DNA of 64,000 bases from JACMLD01 sp044227095 (GCA_044227095.1 JBGAFV010000001.1:4774001-4838000); one strand, 5' to 3'. Positions 17,467 through 26,218 are shown, counted from the first letter of the stretch. Notes: a model not told the origin generated them from the sequence alone. Translations and numbers: made by a program.

Positions 17467-18276
17467 CTATTTTCCCCAGCCCCATTTAAGAAATACAGGC
17501 ATTGCTCTTGCCCATGTAGCAACATCATGTTTGCCATCCTGCAATTCCATGTAATAAATATCTTTAGTAGCGTCGTATCCCTTTGCAGTGAGATCGCTAA
17601 TAAGGCCAAGTGTATCATCAATAGAATCTATAATGCCATTATTATTCCTGTCCATTGTTTCGTCCTGCGTACCGGTTTCAAAAAAGAATTTAAGTCCCGG
17701 ATAATAAGTTCCTTCTTTTACCTGCATGTGCATGATGCGATCTGTGTCTTCATTATATCCATCATCAAGACCCCGGGTGCGCCACCACAACGATCCGGAA
17801 AAAACACCTGCTTTTGTAAATTCAGTTGGATGGTTCCATACAATATCTATAGCGCTTAAGCCGCCAAGAGAAAATCCTGCAAATGATTTTTCTTTAAAAG
17901 ATTGAATGGCATAAGTTTTATGAATAAACGGAAGAAGTTCTTCAAAAATAAATTGTGTATACAATCCGGCCCTGGCGCCACGCCCCATATAGTCTGCACA
18001 TTTTGCAGTGCCGTATTCTGCCTTGCGTTCTTTGCCTGCATGTATGGCTACACAAACCAGTGGCTCAATTTCATTGTTGGCCAGTAATTCATCCAGTATC
18101 GATTCTAAGCCCAGTTCTTCCATATTTTGTCCGTCATTTATCAGCAACAGGCCCATTTGCTCCGGATACTTCACATCTTTTGGCAAAAAGCAACTGATGG
18201 TTACTTCGCGTTGCAACAATGCGGAATCAATACTGAGTTCTTCTGTCAGCAAAGCAGTAGTCTTGTCTTCATGCAT
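17467..18276 (-). CDS. Putative esterase (PF00756 type) with an EF-hand-like loop
   Basis: A 269-residue alpha/beta-hydrolase of the enterochelin-esterase/esterase-D family: GLLLINDGQNMEELGLE, nucleophile elbow AGFSLGGLS and a C-terminal DGKHDVATWARAMP carrying the histidine. Between strands it carries DRNNNGIIDSIDD, which matches the D-x-[DN]-x-[DN]-G calcium loop of EF-hands. Calcium binding may stabilise the fold or shape the active site. No signal peptide is seen, so it is probably cytoplasmic. A -7-like TATTTTTG lies only 6 bases upstream of the ATG. It is convergent with the lipoprotein hydrolase. Confidence 0.8.
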   Translation of the reverse strand: MHEDKTTALLTEELSIDSALLQREVTISCFLPKDVKYPEQMGLLLINDGQNMEELGLESILDELLANNEIEPLVCVAIHAGKERKAEYGTAKCADYMGRGARAGLYTQFIFEELLPFIHKTYAIQSFKEKSFAGFSLGGLSAIDIVWNHPTEFTKAGVFSGSLWWRTRGLDDGYNEDTDRIMHMQVKEGTYYPGLKFFFETGTQDETMDRNNNGIIDSIDDTLGLISDLTAKGYDATKDIYYMELQDGKHDVATWARAMPVFLKWGWGK

Positions 18277-18428
18277 ACGCCCAAAAATAAGTAAATCATC
18301 TAAAATTTATGCCCATCATTAGCATAGAAATATAAACTACTGCTCATTTACTAAAAACAGGCTCTTCTTACTTAAGAATATTGATTATTTACAACATATT
18401 AGAGAGGGAAACATTTCCAGGTTGCATT

Positions 18429-18450
18429 GAAGATGCTTCTGCGCATCTTC
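18429..18450. other. Hairpin in the 18277-18566 gap
   Basis: A perfect 8-bp stem (GAAGATGC / GCATCTTC) with a 6-base loop. Further right, 18518-18556 holds a near-direct repeat of TGTGGTTCTCCGT and TCTCTCCGTGGTTAC, of the self-similar intergenic type seen elsewhere in the window. No gene is supported in this gap. Confidence 0.35.
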
Positions 18451-18566
18451 ATAAAGTTCTGCCGAGAAAAATATTTAATAAAAAAGTAGCACCACCATTC
18501 ATTAACACCAAAATGTCCTGTGGTTCTCCGTATAACTGTCTCTCCGTGGTTACCCCAAAATATTCT

Positions 18567-18598
18567 TTTGTTTTTCTGATCTGATAAAAATATATTTG
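18567..18598 (+). promoter_or_regulatory. Strong-consensus promoter ahead of the amidoligase group
   Basis: TTTG (18567-18570), a 20-bp spacer and TATATTTG (18591-18598) match the Bacteroidota consensus exactly. Transcription would start near 18605, leaving a leader of about 77 bases before ATG 18682. It is the clearest promoter at the head of the plus-strand group 18682-26210. Confidence 0.65.
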
Positions 18599-18681
18599 AT
18601 TAAGCAGAAAACAACCGCAGTTCGTCTTCTTAAATGATTCAATAAAAAAGGCATTTCAAAATTTTTTTAAAAATAATTGTC

Positions 18682-19635
18682 ATGAAAAAAATCGGAATCT
18701 TGTTTGGGCAGGAGCGCAGTTTTCCCTCAGCATTTATTGACAGGGTTAACAGTAAAAATATAAACGGCATTACAGCAGAAGCAGTACGCATTGATAAGGT
18801 TATGCAGGGAGAAGCTACTGAATATGCTGTGATAATAGACCGCATCAGCCAGGATATTCCTTTTTACCGGGCTTATTTAAAAAATGCTGCATTAACAGGA
18901 ACTGCTGTTATCAATAATCCTTTCTGGTGGAGCGCCGATGAAAAATTTTTCAACAACTGTCTTGCTACCAAAATAAATGTTCCGGTTCCAAAAACAGTTA
19001 TACTCCCTTCCAAAGATCATCCGGATGATACGTCAGACAATTCATTTTCCAACCTTGCCTATCCGCTTGACTGGGATGGAATTTTTAATTACATCGGTTT
19101 CCCGGCTTACATGAAACCTTTTGCCGGCGGCGGCTGGAAGCATGTTTATAAATTGACTGATAAAGAAGATTTTTTTCAGAAACACAGTGAAACAGGACAA
19201 CTGGTAATGCTGTTGCAGGAAGAAATTATTTTTGATGAATACTATCGTTGTTATTGCATTGGTGGCAAGTACACCCGCATAATGCCTTACGAGCCGCGTA
19301 ACCCGCATCATTTGCGTTATGTAGCCAATTTCACCCCAAGTCCGGAGAGGTTGAAACTGATGGAAGAAATTGTATTGCGCATCAATCATTACCTGGGTTA
19401 TGATTTCAATACAGTAGAACTTGCATTGCGTAACGGTGTTCCCTATGCAATTGATTTTTGCAACCCGGCTCCAGACGCAGACATTAACAGCGTTGGCCAG
19501 GATAATTTTAACTGGGTAGTAGAAACTGCTGCCAACTTTGCAATAGAAAAAGCAATGTCGCAAATACCCGGTGCAGATAATCTTACCTGGGGAGAATATA
19601 TTAAGAGAGGCAGTGCGAAGGCGCCTTTATTTTAA
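18682..19635 (+). CDS. ATP-grasp superfamily protein
   Basis: A 317-residue cytoplasmic protein with the order of an ATP-grasp ligase. It has an N-terminal Rossmann-like preATP-grasp region (KIGILFGQERSFPSAF, residues 3-18). The ATP-binding lysine segment is YMKPFAGGGWKHV (143-155), followed by MLLQEEI (176-182) and the metal-binding end AIDFCNPAPD (256-265). Such enzymes join a carboxylate to an amine or thiol through an acyl phosphate. The usual glutamate of the metal site appears as Asp258 with Asn261, so activity is likely but unproven. It stands first in a plus-strand group with a YbdK-type ligase, an amidotransferase homologue and a second ATP-grasp-like gene. The substrate is unknown. 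Confidence 0.7.
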   Translation: MKKIGILFGQERSFPSAFIDRVNSKNINGITAEAVRIDKVMQGEATEYAVIIDRISQDIPFYRAYLKNAALTGTAVINNPFWWSADEKFFNNCLATKINVPVPKTVILPSKDHPDDTSDNSFSNLAYPLDWDGIFNYIGFPAYMKPFAGGGWKHVYKLTDKEDFFQKHSETGQLVMLLQEEIIFDEYYRCYCIGGKYTRIMPYEPRNPHHLRYVANFTPSPERLKLMEEIVLRINHYLGYDFNTVELALRNGVPYAIDFCNPAPDADINSVGQDNFNWVVETAANFAIEKAMSQIPGADNLTWGEYIKRGSAKAPLF

Positions 19636-19640
19636 ACCAC

Positions 19641-19758
19641 TAAGTTCATAGTTCTTACGTTCAAAGTTGTTTTATTCGGTTTTGTTATACTAATATGAAG
19701 CAACAACAATTGCACGAGTAATGGATAAACAACTAATGAACTTCGAACTTTCGAACTA
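19641..19758. repeat. Composite intergenic inverted repeat, copy E
   Basis: Two imperfect 31-base arms (19641-19671 and 19728-19758), made of words such as GTTCGAAAGTTCGAAGTTC, face each other across 56 bases. Each arm is itself internally repetitive (GAACTT variants). It fills the gap between the ATP-grasp and YbdK genes. Confidence 0.65.
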
Positions 19759-19787
19759 ACCGGGATTTATACTAAATCAAACTAACT

Positions 19788-20900
19788 ATGGCCAACATCA
19801 GTTACAAACATTTTACGCTGGGCATTGAGGAAGAATACATGGTAATTGACCCGAACACAAAGGAGTTGAAAAGCCATGAGCAAAAAATAGTGCAGGAAGG
19901 GCAAAAGATAATTAAAGACAAGGTAAAGGCAGAAATGCACCAGGCTGTTGTAGAAGTAGGCACTGACATTTGCCAGAATATAGACGAAGCCTATAATGAT
20001 GTAAGCCTGCTGCGTAAAACAATTTCTGGTATAGCTGAGTCAATTGGATTGTGGGTTGGCGCATCCGGCACCCACCCTTTCAGTCATTGGGAAAGTCAGT
20101 TGATTACTGATCATGTCCGCTATAATGAAATTGTAAATGAATTGCAGGAAGCCGCACGCAGCAATTTAATTTTTGGCCTTCATGTACACGTTGGTATGGA
20201 AACACGTGATATGGCTATGCACATTGCCAATTCTGCAAGGTATTTTCTTCCGCATATCTATGCATTAAGCACCAATTCTCCTTTCTGGGAAGGAAGGAAA
20301 ACGGGTTATAAATCCTTCCGCACAAAAGTATTTGATAAATTTCCGCGTACAGGCATCCCCGATTATTTTGAAAGCATTGAAGCATACGATCGTTATGTAA
20401 ACCTGCTTATCAAAACAAACTGTATAGATAATGCAAAAAAGATTTGGTGGGATCTGCGTGTTCATCCTTTCTTTAATACTGTAGAGTTTCGCATTTGCGA
20501 TGTGCCTATGACAGTGAAAGAAACTACAATTATTGCCGCATTGTTCCAGGGCATTTGCGCAAAACTTTACCAGTTGCGTGCAAAAAACATGAACTACATG
20601 ATGTACCAGCGGGCATTGATAAACGAAAACAAATGGCGTGCCGGACGGTATGGCATTGATGGACGCCTGATTGATTTTGGCAAAGAGGAAGAAGTTAATA
20701 CACGTGTGCTTATTTATGAACTACTGGATTTTATTGATGATGTTGTAGACGCTTTGGGCAGCAGGCATGTTATAAACCTTGTTCCTTCTATGCTTGAAAA
20801 CGGAACTGGTGCAGACAGGCAGCTTAAAATTTTTGAACAAACCAATAGCCTTGTATCTGTTGTTGATTATGTGCACAGCCAGTTTTTGCACGAGATATAA
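19788..20900 (+). CDS. YbdK-type carboxylate-amine ligase (GCS2 family)
   Basis: A 370-residue member of the glutamate-cysteine ligase 2 family: TLGIEEEYMVID (residues 10-21, ATP and metal glutamates), VEVGTDICQNIDEA, FGLHVHVG and WWDLRVHPFFNTVEFRICD. E. coli YbdK has weak glutamate-cysteine ligase activity; the true substrate of most homologues is unknown. In the neighbourhood of two ATP-grasp-like genes and an amidotransferase homologue, it probably forms an amide bond on a small molecule or peptide. It is intact and of normal length. Confidence 0.9.
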   Translation: MANISYKHFTLGIEEEYMVIDPNTKELKSHEQKIVQEGQKIIKDKVKAEMHQAVVEVGTDICQNIDEAYNDVSLLRKTISGIAESIGLWVGASGTHPFSHWESQLITDHVRYNEIVNELQEAARSNLIFGLHVHVGMETRDMAMHIANSARYFLPHIYALSTNSPFWEGRKTGYKSFRTKVFDKFPRTGIPDYFESIEAYDRYVNLLIKTNCIDNAKKIWWDLRVHPFFNTVEFRICDVPMTVKETTIIAALFQGICAKLYQLRAKNMNYMMYQRALINENKWRAGRYGIDGRLIDFGKEEEVNTRVLIYELLDFIDDVVDALGSRHVINLVPSMLENGTGADRQLKIFEQTNSLVSVVDYVHSQFLHEI

Positions 20901-21031
20901 CAGTTGCAGCAATTCCTGATTTCGGGATGTAGAGATTTCGTTATTGACATGGTCTTAATTATAGATCGATTTGCTTTTACCACATTTAGGTAAAGAACCT
21001 TCTCTTATTGATAAAACTTCAATCACTACAG

Positions 21032-21063
21032 TTGTTTTATCAGCAAAAGCATTTCTAAATTTA
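21032..21063 (+). promoter_or_regulatory. Possible promoter of the amidohydrolase gene
   Basis: TTG (21032-21034), a 21-bp spacer and TAAATTTA (21056-21063), one mismatch from TAnnTTTG. It gives a leader of about 22 bases. The -33 element lies in a dyad (GATAAAACT about 21010, GTTGTTTTATC about 21031) that could be an operator. Confidence 0.35.
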
Positions 21064-21091
21064 CAGCTCAGATAAAACCCAACATAGTTTT

Positions 21092-22732
21092 ATGAACAAA
21101 ACCCTTCTTACTTATTCCTTCTTTTTATTATTGGCTTCTTGCACCAGTAAAACCAATGTTGATTTAATTGTTAAAGGCGCCACGCTGTACACTGTTGACA
21201 GTTCTTTTTCTGTAACAGAAGCAATTGCCATTAAAGATGGAAAAATTATTGCTACTGGCACCACTGCCGATCTATTAAAAAATTTTGAAGCAAAAGAAAC
21301 AATTGATGCAACAGGGAAGTTTATATATCCCGGTTTTATAGATGCCCATGCGCATTTTGCGGGTTATGCTTTGGGATTGCAAACCGTTAACCTTGTTGGT
21401 ACAGAAAGCTGGGAAGACATTCTTCATCGTTTAAGTGATGCGGTAAAAACTATGGATAGCACATCGTGGTTGATTGGCCGTGGGTGGGATCAAAACGATT
21501 GGGCAGTAAAAGAATTTCCTTCAAAAGAAAAACTAGATGAAATGTTTCCCAATCGTCCGGTGTTTCTTACAAGAGTAGATGGCCATGCTGCTATTGCTAA
21601 TCAAAAAGCATTGGATATAGCCAGTGTGAAAGCAGGCATAACATTAACAGGAGGCACAGTGGAAACGAAAAATGGAAAACTTACCGGCATACTTGTAGAT
21701 AATGCAACAGATCTGGTGAGTTTGAAAATACCCGGTCCTACTGCAGCACAGGCAGCAAAAGCTATGATGACAGCACAGCAAAATTGTTTTGCAGTAGCGC
21801 TTACTACTATTGATGATTGCGGACTTGATAAAGATGTTATCATGTTTATTGATAGTTTGCAAAAAACTGGTGAGCTTAAGATGCGCATCTATGCAATGCT
21901 GAGCGACAATAAAAACAACTTTGATTTTGCTTCTGCAAAAGGAAAAATAAAAACAGATTATCTTAATGTTCGTTCATTTAAAGTTTATGCTGATGGTGCT
22001 TTGGGCTCAAGAGGCGCATGCCTGCTTCAACCTTATACTGATAAACCCGGTTGGCAGGGCTTTCTATTAAGTCCAGCAAACCATTTTGATTCTGTAGCAA
22101 CTGTTATCCATAAAATGGGGTTCCAGATGTGCACACATGCTATTGGCGATAGCGGCAACCGTGTCATCCTTCAAACCTATGCAAAGCATCTGAAAGGTAA
22201 AAACGATCTGCGCTGGAGAATAGAACATGCGCAGGTAGTCAATCAAAATGATTTTACATTGTTTGGAGAGAATAGTATTATTCCATCTGTACAACCAACG
22301 CATGCCACTTCAGATATGTATTGGGCGGCAGACAGGCTTGGAAAAGAAAGAGTAAAGGGTGCCTACGCTTATAATGATTTGCTGAAACAAAATGGATGGA
22401 TTCCATTGGGAACAGATTTTCCTGTAGAAGACATATCGCCTTTCAAAACTTTTTATGCAGCAGTAGTAAGAAAAGATGCAAAAGGTTTTCCTGCAGAAGG
22501 ATTTCAAATGAACAATGCATTAAGCAGGCAGGATGCATTGCGTGGTATGACCATTTGGGCGGCTAAAGCTAATTTTGAAGAAAATGAAAAAGGAAGTTTG
22601 GAGAAAGGAAAGTTTGCCGATTTTGTTATACTGGATCAGGATCTTTTAAAAACCGTACCTGAAAAAATTCTAGAAACAAAAGTTGTTGCTACATTTATTG
22701 GTGGCCATAAAGTGTATGGTGCCGCAAACTGA
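21092..22732 (+). CDS. YtcJ-like amidohydrolase, lipoprotein
   Basis: A 546-residue metal-dependent hydrolase of the amidohydrolase 3 (YtcJ-like) family. A lipobox (LLASC, Cys17) places it on a membrane surface, probably facing the periplasm. The metal ligands begin with DAHAHF. Further family segments are GRGWDQNDW, KVYADGALGSRGA, CTHAIGDSG, WRIEHAQVV and GTDFPVEDISPF. Substrates of this family are mostly unknown; N-substituted amides and formamides are typical. The SGNH hydrolase gene follows after 41 bases and is probably cotranscribed. Confidence 0.88.
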   Translation: MNKTLLTYSFFLLLASCTSKTNVDLIVKGATLYTVDSSFSVTEAIAIKDGKIIATGTTADLLKNFEAKETIDATGKFIYPGFIDAHAHFAGYALGLQTVNLVGTESWEDILHRLSDAVKTMDSTSWLIGRGWDQNDWAVKEFPSKEKLDEMFPNRPVFLTRVDGHAAIANQKALDIASVKAGITLTGGTVETKNGKLTGILVDNATDLVSLKIPGPTAAQAAKAMMTAQQNCFAVALTTIDDCGLDKDVIMFIDSLQKTGELKMRIYAMLSDNKNNFDFASAKGKIKTDYLNVRSFKVYADGALGSRGACLLQPYTDKPGWQGFLLSPANHFDSVATVIHKMGFQMCTHAIGDSGNRVILQTYAKHLKGKNDLRWRIEHAQVVNQNDFTLFGENSIIPSVQPTHATSDMYWAADRLGKERVKGAYAYNDLLKQNGWIPLGTDFPVEDISPFKTFYAAVVRKDAKGFPAEGFQMNNALSRQDALRGMTIWAAKANFEENEKGSLEKGKFADFVILDQDLLKTVPEKILETKVVATFIGGHKVYGAAN

Positions 22733-22773
22733 ATTGAATTATTAATAACCAGGAATAAAAAATCATCAGCAAT

Positions 22774-23442
22774 ATGAAAAAAATATTAATTGCCATCTCC
22801 GCATTTTGTACGTTAACCGCATTTACCGTTATGCAAAAAAAACAACGCATTGTATTCTTTGGTGATTCTATTACGCAGGCTGGCGTAGGGCCAACTGGCT
22901 TTATTACAAAGCTGGGAGAAATGCTGAAACAAAAAGGGCTCGACAATAACTATGAATTAATAGGCGCTGGTATTGGCGGCAATAAAGTATATGATCTTTA
23001 CCTGCGCATGGATGATGATGTAATGGCTAAAAATCCGGATGTGGTAGTAATATGGGTTGGCGTAAACGATGTATGGCACAAAAGAAGTTACGGCACAGGT
23101 ACAGATGCTGATAAGTTTGAGAAATTTTACAACGCCATTATTAAAAAACTGCAGGCAAAAAATATAAAAGTACTCATCTGCACACCTGCTTCTATAGGTG
23201 AGAAAACTGATTTCAGCAATGAACAAGATGGCGATTTAAACAAATACTCAAACATCATTCGCAGCATTGCAAAAAACAACAATTGCCAGTTGATAGATTT
23301 GCGAAAAATGACACTAGATTACAATCTTGCCAATAACAAAGAAAATAAGGACAGGGGCATACTCACATCAGATGGTGTTCATTTAAATGAAAACGGCAAC
23401 AACATTGTGGCAGATGTTATGTACAAGGCATTGATACCATAA
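22774..23442 (+). CDS. SGNH/GDSL hydrolase
   Basis: A 222-residue secreted esterase or carbohydrate deacetylase of the SGNH superfamily. Block I is VFFGDSITQAG (Ser32), block II includes GAGIGGNKVYDL, block III is WVGVNDVWHK and block V is TSDGVHLNENGN with Asp and His. A short signal-like hydrophobic segment precedes block I. It resembles the rhamnogalacturonan-acetylesterase/lysophospholipase-like branch. It follows the amidohydrolase gene closely. The substrate is unknown. Confidence 0.87.
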   Translation: MKKILIAISAFCTLTAFTVMQKKQRIVFFGDSITQAGVGPTGFITKLGEMLKQKGLDNNYELIGAGIGGNKVYDLYLRMDDDVMAKNPDVVVIWVGVNDVWHKRSYGTGTDADKFEKFYNAIIKKLQAKNIKVLICTPASIGEKTDFSNEQDGDLNKYSNIIRSIAKNNNCQLIDLRKMTLDYNLANNKENKDRGILTSDGVHLNENGNNIVADVMYKALIP

Positions 23443-23604
23443 AAAGGTAATTGGTGTAAGGTGTGGGGCATAAGGCATAGATTTGTTTCTAATCAATAAA
23501 TACGAGTGACCATCTATGGTATGCGCAGGCATTTGCTAACAACCGTATAGTTTGCCTTTTCCAGAACAATTACTGCTGCAAAAAATCGTTACATTTGCAG
23601 TTTT

Positions 23605-24447
23605 ATGGCGCCTTATAAACAACAAATAAAAGTAGCTATCCTGGACATGAATGAAGAGATGCCTAACCAGGGCATGCGCTGCATTCGTGAAATTCTTAAC
23701 CAGTATGGAGAGAGTAATAACCTTGAGCTTAACTGGGACGAATTTGAAGTACGTGTAAAAAAACAGGTTCCTGATCTTAGTTATGATATTTATATCTCCA
23801 GCGGTGGCCCCGGCTCTCCATTAGAAAGTATTGGCAGCGAATGGGAAAACGTATATTTCAACTGGCTTAAACAGGTAGAAAACTGGAACAATAACGAAGC
23901 TAATCTTCAAAAGAAATTTGTATTCTTTATTTGTCATTCTTACCAGCTTGCCTGCAGGTATTACAATGTTGCCAACGTAACCAAAAGAAATTCTACTGCC
24001 TTTGGTGTATTCCCTATTCACGTTTTGCCGGATGCAAAACAAGAACCCGTTTTTGCCGGCTTGCATGATCCATTCTTTTCAGTAGACAGCCGCGATTTCC
24101 AGGTTATACAGCCTAACCACAATCGTTTTCGTCAATTAGGCGCCAGCATACTTTGCATTGAAAAAGAAAGGCCGCATGTTCCATATGAAAGAGCAGTAAT
24201 GGCTGTTCGTTTCAATAAATATATGATCGGTACACAATTCCATCCAGAAGCCGATGCAACCGGCATGACGATGTACCTTCAGAGAGAAGATAAAAAACAA
24301 ACCGTTATCGCCAATCATGGTTTTGAAAAATGGAAGAGCATGATTGATCAGCTTAATGATCCCGATAAAATAAGATCTACCTACGCACATGTGCTGCCCA
24401 ACTTCCTGAATGATGTAATTGCGCATATTAATAGTACAAGGAATTGA
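23605..24447 (+). CDS. Class I glutamine-amidotransferase-like protein
   Basis: A 280-residue protein with the triad-glutaminase fold. It shows SSGGPGSPLE (oxyanion region, residues 65-74), a nucleophile-type Cys110 in FFICHSYQLA and GTQFHPEADATG with His213 and Glu215. The nucleophile motif is CHSYQ, not the usual CxGxQ, so the oxyanion geometry may be altered. It could supply ammonia to, or hydrolyse glutamine-like amides for, the ligases around it, or act as a gamma-glutamyl hydrolase. A TACATTTG box (23590-23597) lies just before the ATG. The 23443-23604 gap holds nothing else definite. Confidence 0.8.
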   Translation: MAPYKQQIKVAILDMNEEMPNQGMRCIREILNQYGESNNLELNWDEFEVRVKKQVPDLSYDIYISSGGPGSPLESIGSEWENVYFNWLKQVENWNNNEANLQKKFVFFICHSYQLACRYYNVANVTKRNSTAFGVFPIHVLPDAKQEPVFAGLHDPFFSVDSRDFQVIQPNHNRFRQLGASILCIEKERPHVPYERAVMAVRFNKYMIGTQFHPEADATGMTMYLQREDKKQTVIANHGFEKWKSMIDQLNDPDKIRSTYAHVLPNFLNDVIAHINSTRN

Positions 24448-24466
24448 TTGCTGTTTTTTCAGAAAC

Positions 24467-24548
24467 TTGAGTATTGAAAATTGCTTATTGAACATTATTC
24501 TTACATATTTGTAAAAAAAAATTTCAATAGCCAATACTCAATTTTCAA
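24467..24548. repeat. Composite intergenic inverted repeat, copy F
   Basis: Two 26-base arms (24467-24492 and 24523-24548) are near-complements built from TTGAGTATTGAAAATTG words, with a 30-base AT-rich loop. It lies between the amidotransferase-like gene and the second ATP-grasp-like gene. Confidence 0.7.
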
Positions 24549-24594
24549 TTTTCGGTTTAACTAAAAACGTACCTTCCATAAATAATCACAACAC

Positions 24595-25794
24595 ATGGTA
24601 CCAGGCTTGCGTAAAAAGTTTAATGAAGCATTTACAAAGGAGAAATATGAAAACTTCCTTGAAGATCTGCACAGTAAATTTCCGGGAGCAATTGAATTTC
24701 GCGTAGCAGAAACACCCGAGTTTATTGATAAATCTTTTACACAAAAACTACTGGATGCCTGTGAAAGCATTGTTGATGTAATTGTAGATCCCGGATTTAA
24801 AAAATTAACCGACCGCAGCATCCCCAAAGGAGAATATGTGCCTAACGAGAATTCCATCAGCCATATGATTGCTTTTGATTTTGGCATTTGCATTAATGAA
24901 GACAATGAGCTGGAACCCCAATTAATAGAAATGCAAGGCTTTCCTACCCTTTTTGGTTTCCAGGTGTATTACCCTGATGTATTGAAAAAACATTTTGATA
25001 TTCCTGTTAACTATACGCAATATCTTGGCAATTACAACCGCGAAACTTATATCCGCGATTTGAAAGAAGTGATTGTTGGCAATGAAGCTGTCGAAAATGT
25101 AATATTACTTGAAATAAAACCGCACCAACAAAAAACAAGAATTGATTTTTATTGCACACAAGAATACATCGGCATTCAACCTGTTTGTATTACTGAATTA
25201 ATACAGGAAGGGAAAAAATTATTTTACATCAATGAAAAAACAAAACAAAAGACCGAAGTAAAGCGCATCTACAACCGTATTATATTTGATGATCTCAATG
25301 CGCAAAAAGATACTCTCGGAAATTTTGTTGACATTACCCAGGATCTGGATGTACAATGGATACCACACCCCAACTGGTTTTACCGCATCAGCAAGTTTAC
25401 ATTGCCATATATCAAACATCCTTTTGTACCTCCTACCTATTTCCTGAATGAAATAAAACAGATTCCTTCAGATCTTGAAAATTATGTACTGAAGCCATTG
25501 TTTTCATTTGCAGGACAAGGTGTGGTGATTGATGTTACCAAACAGGACATTGAACAGGTAAAAGAGCCTGAGAACTGGATATTGCAGCGTAAAGTAAAAT
25601 ATGCTGACGTAATAGAAACACCCGATGTACCGGCAAAATTTGAAATCCGCATAATGTATATCTGGAAAGATGGTGAGCCAAGACCAAAAGCTGCTATTAA
25701 CCTTACCCGTCTAAGCAAAGGAAAAATGATAGGTGTACGTTATAACAAAGACAAAGAATGGGTAGGCGGTAGTGTTGCTTTCTTTGAGCACTAG
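24595..25794 (+). CDS. Second ATP-grasp-like protein, uncharacterised
   Basis: A 399-residue cytoplasmic protein. The C-terminal third looks like an ATP-grasp fold: YVLKPLFSFAGQGVVID (from residue 297, with Lys300 as ATP-binding lysine), ILQRKV (329-334) and a late basic/acidic part FEIRIMYIW to AAINLTRLS (349-374). The middle holds PQLIEMQGFPTLFGFQ (109-124), which recalls the circularly permuted, glutathionylspermidine-synthase-like group. I do not recognise a named family with certainty. It ends in GGSVAFFEH, near the YbdK and amidotransferase-like genes, so an amide or peptide ligase is the best guess. Confidence 0.6.
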   Translation: MVPGLRKKFNEAFTKEKYENFLEDLHSKFPGAIEFRVAETPEFIDKSFTQKLLDACESIVDVIVDPGFKKLTDRSIPKGEYVPNENSISHMIAFDFGICINEDNELEPQLIEMQGFPTLFGFQVYYPDVLKKHFDIPVNYTQYLGNYNRETYIRDLKEVIVGNEAVENVILLEIKPHQQKTRIDFYCTQEYIGIQPVCITELIQEGKKLFYINEKTKQKTEVKRIYNRIIFDDLNAQKDTLGNFVDITQDLDVQWIPHPNWFYRISKFTLPYIKHPFVPPTYFLNEIKQIPSDLENYVLKPLFSFAGQGVVIDVTKQDIEQVKEPENWILQRKVKYADVIETPDVPAKFEIRIMYIWKDGEPRPKAAINLTRLSKGKMIGVRYNKDKEWVGGSVAFFEH

Positions 25795-25895
25795 CCTGAA
25801 CCAGGATTTGTAGGATTTTTGGGATTAAGAGGATAGAATCTTCTATAACTCTGTGGTAAAAAATCTGCGTATCTGCGGCTAAATCAAAAGTTACT

Positions 25896-26210
25896 ATGCA
25901 ACATCTCAATACAATTCCAACCCGCGAACTTCGCCCCGGCTTTTTTGGAAAATTTATTCATGGCGATAAAGGCACCGTAACCATTTGGGACATTAAAAAA
26001 GGCAGCGTATTGCAAACACACCAGCATGTGCATGAGCAAATCACCTATATACAGGAAGGAGAACTGGAAATGATAATAGGAGAAGAAAAATATCTTTTTA
26101 CACCCGGCATGGTGCATGTTATTCCATCCAATACACCACATTCTGCAATAGCCATTACAGACGTTAAGGTGATAGACTTTTTTAGCCCGGCTAGGGACGA
26201 TTATCGCTAG
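25896..26210 (+). CDS. Cupin-domain protein
   Basis: A 104-residue single-domain cupin. Cupin motif 1 is HQHVHEQITYIQEGELEM, with two histidines and a glutamate as metal ligands, and motif 2 is PGMVHVIPSNTPHSA with the last histidine. Small cupins act as isomerases, dioxygenases or sensors. It closes the plus-strand amidoligase group, 101 bases after the second ATP-grasp-like gene. That gap holds a self-similar stretch (AATCTGCGTATCTGCGG near 25861-25879). Confidence 0.88.
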   Translation: MQHLNTIPTRELRPGFFGKFIHGDKGTVTIWDIKKGSVLQTHQHVHEQITYIQEGELEMIIGEEKYLFTPGMVHVIPSNTPHSAIAITDVKVIDFFSPARDDYR

Positions 26211-26218
26211 TCCCCGGT

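Noticed and set aside
18381..18584. 67-codon frame in the 18277-18681 gap
   Set aside because: Composition is non-protein-like, it overlaps a hairpin and the promoter of the next gene, and no family is recognisable.
12807..20900. ggt and the YbdK ligase as a glutathione pathway
   Set aside because: No canonical glutathione synthetase pair is present, and the genes are 5 kb apart on opposite strands. A functional link remains speculative.
24136..24534. 132-codon frame antisense to the amidotransferase-like gene
   Set aside because: Shadow of the coding strand; it runs across repeat F and has no plausible start signal.
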